From contig CAIIXF020000010.1 of NCBI GenBank assembly GCA_903813345.2, forward strand, positions 6,561,169 through 6,625,168: DNA of 64,000 nt, written 5' to 3'. Positions within the stretch are counted from its first letter, which is position 1; every line of letters starts with the position of its first letter. Made by a program: the position numbers and the translations under genes. This document shows, piece after piece, positions 1 to 11,800 of the stretch. The stretch is from Owenia fusiformis (taxonomy: Eukaryota; Annelida; Polychaeta; Sabellida; Oweniidae). A model generated the notes under the pieces. It worked only from the letters and a program-made list of their open reading frames with translations, made no database searches and was not told the origin of the DNA.

Positions 1-511
1 ATAGTGACCATTTCATTAATGATCATGTTGTTTACGGAATGTTTTCAATAATTGGTTTAAATGAAAAACAATGTTGAATTCAGTTCACCATATCGATACC
101 AATCCTTTGTCAATTCTAGCTCACTAGTGTTAAAGCATGGATTGGACTCCACATTTTCCTTGTTGATCTATTGTGGTCTCCATTAACAGAAATAAGTCAA
201 GTAATGCACACTACACTACAACATGGTTTTGAGCTCAACTGAACAAAAGGCAACATATAGTCTGTTCATCATTTATTGTAAAAGTACCAGAAAGTTCAAG
301 TACCAGAAAGACATATAATATGTATAATAACATAAAACTATTGTACAGCACATTTATACAAGATCTTATGGAAACTTACATTTATAATCAGAAGAAAGAC
401 ATAATGTACCAAATTATAGATAGTTCATGTATACCATCTTGCATTTCCAAGGTATGATGTTTTCATATTGAAAGATTGAGAATCAAACTGGGAAACGAGT
501 ATGCATATATA

Positions 512-1043
512 CAGGGTGTCTCAAAAAAGGAAACCGAGATTTAAATAGAAAGGTTTCACAGCTACCATCTAATAGGTTATGATGTCTTCTTTCTTATGAT
601 ACCAAAGTTGTTCTAGGAGATTTAAGTGACCACGTCAGAAATGGATTTGTGCCATGGGATCTAGGGCAATGAGAGGATTGAAAGGAATGGGATCATGTTG
701 AGGGACACTGGTGTTAAAGAATTTTGAATGGACATTGGGATTCAAAAGGGGTGCTAAACATGATATGTGTAACTTTAATGAGTAAAATTAAATGAGTAAA
801 AGAGTAATATCCTGATAATGTTGTTACTTATCACTATGTAATGATGGTGAAATTGACTTGGCTGAAAGTGGCACAAACCCATTTCTGACATGGTCACGTT
901 AAATCCCCGATTGCTCAATCATCTGTGGAGGAAAATAATCAGGACATAATGACGCAAATGATGGTATCTGCGAATTTTCCCTAACCTTATTTATGTTTGA
1001 AAAATTAGCAATTTAATTTCGGTTTCCTTTTTGAGACACTCTG
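512..1043. mobile_element. Tc1/mariner-like MITE, 532 bp
   Basis: Terminal inverted repeats are CAGGGTGTCTCAAAAAAGGA at the left and the near-complement TTCCTTTTTGAGACACTCTG at the right. A TA flanks the left end (510-511). The right flank is GTTA, so the duplication is not intact there. Further imperfect complementarity extends inward: the segment around 545-660 resembles the reverse complement of 880-1010. There is no transposase frame. TA targets and CAGGGTG ends are typical of Tc1/mariner-derived MITEs. Confidence 0.75.
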
Positions 1044-1419
1044 GTTAGGGCTAAAAAGAACCTTTTTAATGTTTCATTAAATAATTTTTGTATTAAAAAG
1101 TTTCAAATGTATCATGACATTTGTTCTTTGTTGATTTCAACATATTTAGAATAAAATGAAAAAAAAGAAATCCAATACAAAAGCTACATAAAATGAACAT
1201 AAATACACAATGCAGAGTAGTACAGGGTTAGTAACAAAGCCAATATCATATTCAAGGTATAATTTAAACCGACATCACTTCATCCCTAAATAAGCGTCAG
1301 TAAGGGGTTTGTCATATTGTATAACGCAACAGATGACCGATCTTCGATTTTCAGTTACTTCAAAACAATCACTGCAGAAATAAATGTATTATAAATTAGT
1401 TAGTTATAATAACGTTATA

Positions 1420-1534
1420 ATGGGTGACAAAATATGCAATCCATGAACGAAAATGAATTTGTTTACACATGTAAAATCAAGAAAATATTCACAAAGTTTT
1501 TCAAAAAGAGAATTGCATTATATGTGTCACCCTG
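1420..1534. mobile_element. Small TA-flanked MITE, 115 bp
   Basis: The left end ATGGGTGACAAAATATGCAA pairs imperfectly with the complement of the right end (TTGCATTATATGTGTCACCC). TA dinucleotides flank both ends (1418-1419 and 1535-1536). It has no coding capacity and is probably a Tc1/mariner-derived MITE. Confidence 0.55.
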
Positions 1535-1563
1535 TATTAAGGTGTTATTTACATACGTGTGTA

Positions 1564-1569
1564 TTTATT
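1564..1569 (-). promoter_or_regulatory. Possible AATAAA polyadenylation signal
   Basis: This is a canonical AATAAA hexamer on the minus strand (TTTATT on plus), about 1.1 kb after the SK stop codon. It is one of the nearest exact hexamers that I found downstream. In AT-rich DNA such a hexamer can occur by chance, so the true 3' end may differ. Confidence 0.25.
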
Positions 1570-2662
1570 AGTAGGTATTTCAGATACACTGCTTTACTTT
1601 GAATAACGCCACAAAAATTAATATTATAGCAACTGTAACTTAAAACTTGAAAGTTGAAAAATTGCTCCATCAATGATTATTATGTATTGGGGCTATTACA
1701 GGATTATAGTTAAATGCGATACTTTTAGTTCAAATAATTCTAATATACAAACATTGCCAATAAATAAGTTCACTCTAAAATAGATCATGAAATCCGACGT
1801 AACTTAATTGATGATAAACCAGTCAATGATTTTATAGTCTGGGATACATTTACATGTGGCACTTTAAACGCCATCTTAGTATTACAATGCTCTAATGGAC
1901 ACTTCAAAAACAAAAAGAAAACTGCAGAGCTAATCTGTTTTATATTCTTTTTCCAAATATAAAGTGGTTTTTAGACTATCTAAACATGGTTATCCAATCA
2001 ACCTCCTTGTTTATGTCATGCGTTTATGATGTGATCAGAAAGAGATGTGAAAACGTGTTAAGAATAGCAAAAGCATAATTTCAAGTATATTCTCCAGTAT
2101 TTTCTCTTCCCTCAATAATTTCACAATAAGGTATTTCATTAATTTTTGTTAGCGAGGGCGAGGAGTTTATGCTGCATGACTTGTATTAGATATGAAGTTT
2201 CACAATGTTCTTGGTATTTTCTCAATACTTGATGTAGCGTGTACATTAAAATACTAAGATGACGAAGTGTTCATTGTTTACGGGTCTCATCACTTTCTTT
2301 TGACTCATAACAGGTGTATTCAATCAACATGCATGTTGTATGATGTAAGGCACCAGTTTGTGACCCCTCTCTCTCTGCTGATGACGCATTGTCCTAAATG
2401 ATGCGCCATTTGCATTTTCATATCGCTGCCCCCATTGCTAAGTAGGCTAGAAGGATGTCAGGTGTGCAACTACATGTAGCAGGATGGGTGTTGGGCAGGC
2501 GGGCTGCAATCTATGATGATACTACTGTATTATAGAATATCCTCGAACCTGAAGACCTTGTTCTTGGGCGTGGCTTAAGTGCCGCCTCAAGGCTTACAAA
2601 ACTTCAGTTACAGTAGTAAGGTTTGGTACAGGTACATAACACGCCTATTTATGGGTGTCACT

Positions 2663-2836
2663 TCACACTGGTCCTGATTCACGTGATAGTTCCTTATGTT
2701 GTGAAATTGTGGACTTTCTAGGAGGGGAATTCGAATGACGAACTCCCCGTTGACCCGGGGACTGGTCAACGTGCATTAGCTGAGTTTGAAGGGCCACTCT
2801 TCGGGCTATAATGTTGGGCAACGAATCCAACTGAGT
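2663..2836 (-). CDS. KCNN: SK channel exon 9: coiled-coil end, tail and stop
   Basis: The exon has 57 codons plus TGA, with acceptor CTTCCAG|ACT in phase 0 and the stop at 2663-2665. It reads [20 protein letters not shown] and then a polar tail ending in SGPV. The [10 protein letters not shown] stretch matches the IxxLPxLIxx block that closes the SK coiled coil. The tail is basic and Ser-rich and not conserved. An open frame extends upstream of the acceptor to 2866, but that part is intron. The intron from exon 8 is only 187 bp. Recognition rests on the short coiled-coil match, phase and position. Confidence 0.88.
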   Translation of the reverse strand, partial: TQLDSLPNIIARRVALQTQLMHVDQSPGQRGVRHSNSPPRKSTISQHKELSRESGPV

Positions 2837-5800
2837 CTGGAAGTATAATGCATATAATGCATACAAAATTAGCGTTAAGTAACCCGCACTGACATTTTAT
2901 ATTCTAGAAATTTCAGAATTGCACAATTACCACAACACTTTTTAACCCTATATAGGAGATTTGGATACTGTTTAATTGTTTCCTCAATTCACCCACTTAG
3001 ACCTGTTTTTGTCCAAAAATTACCTGCATTTGTCTCAGCTTCATCTCTATTTCATTAATCCTTAAATCACCTTCTGTCTGTTTGGCGTACATATCCGTAA
3101 CCAGATCATACATGTTGGTCTGGGTCTGAAACATAATAGAATTTATTCGATGGGTGTGTCTAATTTTCCCAGTCCCAATTAGGTTAAGAATTTATCTTTC
3201 ATCAAGTACACGCTCGCGTCTCATCATTTTTATTCCAAACACAGAATGAATGTTATATTATTATACAGAGGGAGGAATCGGGGGATCACATATCCGACTT
3301 ACATCTGATTGAAGAGACTAGGCAAACGGACATTTGAATCCGCCAAATGCAAACACTATTCCCGAGGTACAAAAGAAAAACTTGTTGGTATTCTGTGTTT
3401 GGAAGATGTTTCGTTCACTCGACTCCCGTTGGTCGAACGAATGCAGTGGAGACCGAGCGTGCGAAGATGAGACGAGGCACATACAAATGGTGTTAGGTAG
3501 TCAGGTAATTAGAGAGCTTATTACTTAAATATAATGGTGGCAAACATAGCAACATTTGAAAATGTTTTAACTACATGTACGAGTATGTAAGCAAGGAAAA
3601 CTGTCCACACGTTATACATTTGGAGTGTATGCATGCACTAAGAAAACAAACAATTAGATAGAAAAGATGTTGAAGCCCACACACAGAGAAGAAACTCTGA
3701 AAAAAACACAAAGAGAAAATTATATTAGATAGATCTAGAAGGTTATAATCAAGGTATAAGCATATATAGTAATTATTGGGAGAAGGATGATTGTGTTGAG
3801 AAAACCAAAACGTCTACACAAGAGCAGCCAAAAACACTAGTTATATTCGTCTACACAAATACATACTTCTTATAGCATTCATGCATATATACATATATGT
3901 ACTAAACTACCAAGGCACCATCATGCACCTGCCACTAAGCATGCATGGATTGCCATAGATATATTGTAAACAAGGAACAAAAATAGTGATACTCTAACTA
4001 GCAGGGTTTCATCTCAAAAAAGTTACATCTGGATAATGAATTTTACAACTATCATTGACAAAAGAGCATTGCATACAGAATCAGAATAACATCGGGAATA
4101 TGGCTGGTCTCTTCTTTTATGGTCTTGAGGTTGAATGATTAAACCTTGTACATCAAGATACATGGTGAAAATTGATGATGTTATGACCGATTTTGGAATG
4201 GTATTTCAACTGATTGGCGATATTACACATTATTATATCACTATCTAGCTAGCGACAGTATGATTGGTCAAAACCGGGTCACATGTCGTGGGATATCTGG
4301 CGATATTCAATGGCAATGCTAATCAGATAAGACAACCGTGAGATATCTAGCGATATCCCACGTTCCCCGGAATTTTCAAAGAATTTGTTTTCGTTCAGTG
4401 TACATAATTTAGTTCAGTGTAAGTCAAAATGGCAGACGAACCGAGTAGATTCGTAAAAATATCTGAAGACTTAATGACTTAATAATATTAGGGATGTTTA
4501 GCTAGACAGTGATATAATAAAACAAATATTTCACTCTATTTTCGGTAAATACCTGTAGCACTTTCACAAGGTGATATTCCACTTGCCCTTCGGGCTTCGT
4601 GGAATATCACTTAGTGAAAGATGTACAGGTATTCACCTCAATAGAGTGAAATATTTGTTCAACATCAGGAGTATAACATTATATCAATGCATTCTCTAGC
4701 AATTGCACAAGGGAAATCAGCGGTCAGATATCAACAGAGAAGGTATTGTTAATATGCTTTCTAAATTGATTGACTTCATTTCTTTTGGATTATATTTGCA
4801 TATTCCACTAAATGTTACTAATGTTGCCAATATATAAACAAAACAATGACAACGCCAAAAACACTAACTATGAGATATAATTTCCTAAATATATTCAGAG
4901 AGAAAATATTTACATTGATCACTGGGATTGCTTTGTTTTTCTATACATGTGGATATTGGCATAATGTGTTGTTATTTAAAATTTGACATCATTAATATTA
5001 GAATTGATAAAAAGGATGACATTTCAGATCACAAATTTTGTTGTTTTAGTATAACTTCATTGTTCGTGAAAGCTCATATGCGATGGTTCATGCCTCATAC
5101 CAACACATAATACTTTGGATATACAAACCACTACAGTTTCTCCCACGACCACTTTTACATAACTGAGCCCCTCATCTATGTTCCCGGTTCCCAAGTTATG
5201 TTAAGTGTTATAACAAATATTAGGTTTTTGTTAGTTAGCTAGCTGAATTGAAAGTCAAACCTGTCTGTAGATCACGTGAGGTTTGGTACAATATAAACTT
5301 GGAGCGGGACCCAGGCCATTGTGTAAAAACCGCTAGAAAATGTAAAGTAAGATAGGCACACGTTAGTTTCTGTTCTGGAATAAATCTAGGGGCGTAGCGA
5401 GTATCTAAAATAGGCGAGGCAAATGTAAATGGGCGAGGCAAAATTTGAATCAAAGATTTTTATACTTCTATGGAACAAAAATGTTCACAGTTTCAATGGA
5501 GAAAACGTGTAAAAATGTTGAGGCATTTGCCTCGCCTGGTTCATAGCTAGCTACGTCCATGATATCGATGAAACCTAAGTCCACCTGAAGTGAATGTGAG
5601 ATGACTTGACTGTCCCATTGAATTATTGAAAGAAAAGAAAGTGATAAAACATGACTAAGCATTGACATTCTTTCAATCGCCCCTTCGAATCTATAACGTT
5701 AGAGTCTAATTTTACAGTGGTAGATGATGGCACAAACAAATAAACCCAGAGATGATTCTAAACCATACCATAAGATGACAAAAGCATGCTCTAGCTGCTA

Positions 5801-8800
5801 ATATAGTGTCTTCAACAGTGCAAAAATACTATAGTACAATGAATATCAGAGAACTACACTACCAGGCCCTAGTTCAAAAGCAGCAAAATGGACATTCACT
5901 ATGGGTAAGTAAACTTACATATGTAAGTCAAATGCAACTAGCCAGCTTTAAAATATGAAAGGGATTTCCGAACGTCCTCATTTTGAACGATGCACAAAAT
6001 GCAAATTTCACTGCAACATTTCACCAATGGGATTTTGAGGACATTAGATTTCTACTAAGTGTATACTAAGCTATCTGAATAGGCTGATGTTTATATTTAA
6101 ATACGCTAAATGATTATTTTCAAATTGTTATTTTATTTAACACCAGACACTAAATTATGAGGCCAATGGAGCACATAATAAAAAGTATAGAGAGGAATCA
6201 CTAATAGGTGAACTCTTGCAATTTGCATATACTTTTAATGCAGTTAATATGTAATTATTTCTATGAATGATCCCAAACATCAGACGCAGTGTTAATTAAA
6301 GGGCATTTTATAAAAAAAAATTTCACAAATGAAATATATATCATGTTAAGGTATCAGGATTCTATCTAGACATAGCGATGGCCCGCTCCATTATACATTT
6401 GCACCAAACCCTAAATATGTAATGCGTTCAAAATTTGTATTTATACCACATACTACAACTATATTTTGTCAGATTTTCTAGTATAAATAGCTGTCGACCT
6501 AAAATTCAAAAGTATTACTATGTGAGTGTATCAAGATTGAACCATGCAGATCCATGCAGAAATGGGCAATTATAAATGAGCCATATCTCCATCATGTTTT
6601 CGGATATATATGATAGTCAATGAAATACTTTAAAATGGCTCTTTGATTGTATTATTTGTCTATTTTGTGTCAATAACAATTGTTTTACTGGTACGTATTC
6701 GTCTGTGAGTAAAACGAATGTTAATACATTATGCAGTCGTAATGTTATTTAAAACATGTTAGAAAATGTTTAGAAAATCGTTATTCATTAAATAGAAAAA
6801 GTTGACCACTTCTCTGAATAATCTATAACATCTTACACATTGGGACTTTGTGGATCGTAATGAACAATTATTAAAATGCACCTTAAGAGAAATCCAAAGA
6901 ATGACAAAAACATCTACACACTTAATTGCGAGGATGCAAATATATAACTAAAGTAAGAGTCAAGAGCAGCAAGAAATTTGGGGGTGAGAGATCTGAGACA
7001 GTCAAAGCCATTTGTGTTGTGCGTATTCACGTCTATAAATGGGTTCACGTCTACATTTGGGAAATTATAGGAAATATAATCTTCTGTGATTAATTGAATA
7101 TTAACCACATAGGACGCACGATCACAGTCTTCACATACACTTCAGTAAAATTGAGCAATCTTTCTTAAAAATAGTTTCACTGGAAATGCACTCAAGGTTG
7201 CTCAATTTTATATGAACACAATTCTATCTAAATATATGCAAACTTCTAATAATTATGGTATATTCATGTATTATAGAAACATCATATTAATGTTTTTGTA
7301 TCGTGTGCTGAAAGTTGCATGGAGCTTATTTTGAAGGAGTCACTGTACAAATAATTTTCCTATACGGATATTATTTCACAATAAACGACACTTCATTTTG
7401 CTCATAATATATACACAATAGCGTCTTCTCGATTTATATACCATGAAATTGTACACATGTGCTCTTGTATATGCTATATGTGCATAAATAAATGTATACT
7501 ATTTCTAATATGAATGTGACATGACAGAGACGTGGGTAATTAATATACACCGATAACTCCTTTGACTATTACATCAAAGCAAGACATGTCAGTACTAGGA
7601 AGTGCTTTGGGCCAACATACGTCGTTATGCAGTCTAATTAACATGTTAATAACATAACTTCGTCATCATCATTCCTTTCAATATACGGAAAAGGTTAATA
7701 TAAAGGTCAGAATACCAATTATTGTTAATCCAAAATAAAACAATACAATAAGTTTGTTGATCTTGTAAATCATACTTTTTTCATGATAGTGTTACATTTT
7801 TTGTTTGATGATACCATTTTAATCATCTCCGCCTAAAGATATTTCAGGAATGGTATAAGAGAGTATGCATTACCTTTGCCATATCGACCAATGTGTTGGC
7901 ATTGTCATTCAGCTTTCTCTGGTCCATTTTTACTTTCCGCAGACTACAAAACAAATAGAAAAATAAAAATATTTCCAAAGAAAATATAGAGAATTTAAAA
8001 CATTGCATGTAAGTAAAATGGCCAAAGATAAATACGTTATTAACTTCAACCAGTCATAAAAAGAAACGGCCTATTTATGACCAAAACTCATTTTAGTTTA
8101 AGAAAACATTACTTATTCAGAATTCACCTCCTTCTTGGAAGAAGTGAGGATATCTCTTGATAACAGTTCAACTTATGCAGTTGGAAAATTTATAGATTCA
8201 CCCAAAGCCTTTGATAAGTTAATCATAAAATTATTCTAAAACTATTTTTCGGATATTAATATTGCAGAAATTGGTTTGAAAGTTATTTCTCTGATACACG
8301 CGTGTGATAAGAAAATCATCGGTTCTTTTAATAATACTATATCTGAAGAAAATACTTGTGTGTGAAAAACAAACTTGTTAAGCACCTCAAGGATCTATTT
8401 TAGGTATTCTCTACATTAATGATGTGCGCAATGTCTCAAATATTCTTAGATTTACGTTTCTGAGGATGATACTGATACAAATATATTTTGTTCAAACAGA
8501 AATCTCTCTGATCTATTTAGAAATGTAAACTTGGAAATGGAAAAGACATTAGAATGGTTCAAATTAAATTAAAATTAAGATTTTAAATTTAGAGAATAAA
8601 TTTTGTAAAAAATGAAAGCAACTTGTCAGATAACTACACTCTCCAAACGTTTGGTTGACATCCACAGCCATCATGTTTTCATGTTTCACAGGTTTTCATG
8701 TTGATATACTAAACTAAATGAAATTGTGTTTCTCTTCAAGATTCGTGTCTTCTCCCGTTCCGGGCATTTTCTGCACTGTGAAAACATGATGCACTGCACC

Positions 8801-11800
8801 ATCGATTATTTCAATGTTGCCTTAAGTTCAGTTGGATTTCAACCTTCAGCAGGCAAATATACTGTTACCAAACTGGCAAATAGTTATTAAAGTAATTGTA
8901 AATATGTAATCTTGATGATATCCCCTATATCCAGGGGTTTATTTGCAACTGGATAACGTTTAATGTACAGTTATTAACTTTTAAACATTGTGCTTATATA
9001 TGTCATGGTCATCTGTTCTTAGTTTATTTATTGTTTATCAAATTATGTAAAAGGTTAGAAATTATAATCAATAATCAATATGCAATAATGAGAAGAGTAA
9101 ACTAGAAACTGCATTAATGAATTCATTCTATCTGAAATCTATTTGACTCAAGTTGTCTCAAGAAACACATAATTCCATTAATTCAGAGACTCTTTATATT
9201 TAGGTGACGAATTATAAACCAAGCCAGTCGAGGTAAGTCTGTAACTGGTAAGTCTCTAAATAACAAGCATTGTTATGTTGCATACCTATGAATCGCACTG
9301 AGGAACTTTCTTTGATGAGTCCTAACTTTGCTGGAGTTGACCCGTTTCACCAGTTTGGTGTATTTGTAAATAAGCCAGGTCTCCCTTAAAACATTGGCAG
9401 CAGCATTCTTTAACTGAAATAGACAGATAAAGAATTCACCCCGTTTCCCAAGAAAGTGATAGAAACATCCAAAGTTCCGAGCTATTTTTAGAATAATGTG
9501 AGGATGACTCTAACACTTCAAATTACTTTTACATTTTGTTTCCCCTCTTTAAGATATTCTAATTTGATAAAAAATGATCGTAATTAATACTGTAAACAAA
9601 AAAGATCCGTTATATTTAACAAATAATTTTCATTATGTTACGATATATTTTAGATACCAATGCATCAGCGTTTGGCGTTTGATATCTGAAATACAAGTAT
9701 CATTATTAAAAGTAAGGCCCAAAATAAATTGTCTGTTTCAGCACTACCTGAAGGGATATTCAGAACTTAATGATTTCCCTGATCAATAAAATTCTCAGCA
9801 GACAATTTAGATGCGTGGCCCTTCATGAAATGTTTGTCATAATTACTACCTAAAGAGTCAAATTGAATATTGTTCAAGACGTTATGACATCAGTTAATCT
9901 ATTTACAAGTAAATGGAGATACATTTTGCCATAACTGTTTTAAAACAATAGAATGACAATATTATGTTGGTCCTCATAGTAGCACTTTAATGAAGAATGC
10001 TTTTAATCTAGAAATTTTGGAAACAACTACTACACTACATTATGTGTATAAGACGGTTAATATTGCAAAGCATGCAGGGAACAAGGTTTGTTTGGGATAC
10101 CAGCGAAGTTGCCATCGGGGGGAATAAACATATAGCACCGATAATACTGGCATATATGTTGAAATAAATCGTAATTGGAATAGGCACTGTTCATTAACCA
10201 TATTCATTTCTATAAAAAGCCTAGAATATTCCTCATTTAACCAGGTACAACCTTAAAACTATCTAAAACTTTACTTCAATTGATAATCAATAACAGATAT
10301 GGTTCACATTTTTATTAAGGCCATCAATCTAGCTATAATCGCATCTTAATTTGCGAAGTCATATGAGAAAAATGGTGAGAAAAAGGATGTCCAACGCAAA
10401 TCTGTATCTGAAGTGGCAATGGACAGTACCAATCATTCCATATTTAACAACAATTAAACACTATATGATTATCAAATCTACACTGAACACAATGTTAAAA
10501 GTGCTTTTTTTAAATAGACTGTTAATGTCACGGAATGCAAATATTGAGGTATAAAAGTGTTCAGAGCAAATAGTATTAGCTATTCCTAATGGGGAGGAAC
10601 AAAATCCATTATATCGACCGTTTGTCTAACTAGGAGTGCCTTGTTAAAGTGTGTTAAAGGACATTGCATTCAGCGGACAAAAGCTTGGAAAACATTTCAA
10701 CAATATATTCTAAGAGTATTTGATGCCAAGAAATCTTATTTGTGATAGACGCATCTAGATACACATCCCGTGGCATATTATATTTCATTTTGCTCCTTGA
10801 AATAGGGGACATATCAAAGTTCATTATCAAGTATCAAACCTTCACTGTAATCCTATTTTGATACTATGATATATTGTTGTTTTCCAAACGCAATCCGTGA
10901 AGGGGCTTGATATACACAAATGGCATTCCACTGCGCTACACTAGGTGTTGACATCAGTATATTATAGCCTTCTGTGAAACCAATCATAGAACTAATATCA
11001 TGGTAGTAAACGGATAAATTCATTACTATAATTTATACATTTTTCTAACCCTGAAGGTGGGGTGACACACTATTGGTGTTACATGGTTCTCCGGGACCCG
11101 TTATTTTACAATAACCCAGATGTCAAAATAGGTTGCATGATAACTTCCATGATATCGATCAGATGGTTACAAGTAAGCATTATATAAAGTTGAGTCCTGG
11201 GTGGCTCTGACCTACCCTCTTCGACAGCTGTGTATCCAGCATAAAATTATTAACATGTTTCTCTGCCCGGGATAGTTCAATCTTCCGAGCGAGAACTGCC
11301 ACCACCAATGCTGTACTCCCTACACCCTAAAACATAATTTGATTTGCTGATTAGACTGATCACTATAGTAACAACTCACCCGTTTAGCCAATCGTGTGTC
11401 CGTCATAAAATTATGCACATGTTTCTCAGCTTTAGTTAATTCAAGTTTTCTGGCTATAACAGCAACTACTAACGCTGTGCTCCCTGCTCCCTAAAACAGA
11501 CAAACCACGCACATGCCAAACTAGGTATTGCTACAGTAACATAGGATAGGGTAGGGTGCAAATTATGGGCAAAGAACTGAATATTGCCGGTAAGGGTTGA
11601 TTGACAGTTATATAGTATTATTTAGTAAGCGAAACGAAAAATGTGTTGGCGTAGAAAATCAAATTAAATTAAAATCATTCTAGATCACCTAACCCTGATT
11701 CCTCCGTTATAGGAATATACTCTTAAAATGGTAAAGAAAATTACTAGGTTTGCATTCTAAAACTAATACAGACGTTTCAAATGTTCTCTACAAGTAATAT

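Larger units (their letters stand above)
1..2662. other. 3' flank and 3' UTR of the SK gene
   Basis: This AT-rich stretch has no recognisable coding exon on either strand. It must contain the 3' UTR of the channel gene, whose end is not fixed. Two short inverted-repeat elements lie in it (512-1043 and 1420-1534). A GC-richer patch at 2440-2600 holds a chance acceptor-like TTGCAG on the minus strand but no conserved SK sequence. Confidence 0.6.
3126..7873 (-). other. SK intron 7 (4748 bp)
   Basis: AT-rich intron. It contains the 139-bp hairpin at 4521-4659 with a Crypton-like protein start nearby (4429-4482) and a GGCGAGGCAAAT-type repeat fragment near 5390-5540. A similar GGCGAGGCAAAT-type fragment appears in reverse near 52395-52440. 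A short hairpin lies at 7146-7210 (AAAATTGAGCAA against TTGCTCAATTTTA). No exon was recognised. Confidence 0.7.

Noticed and set aside
2440-2505. Alternative last SK exon after TTGCAG on the minus strand
   Set aside because: The in-phase reading has no match to the SK coiled coil, while exon 9 at 2663-2836 matches well.
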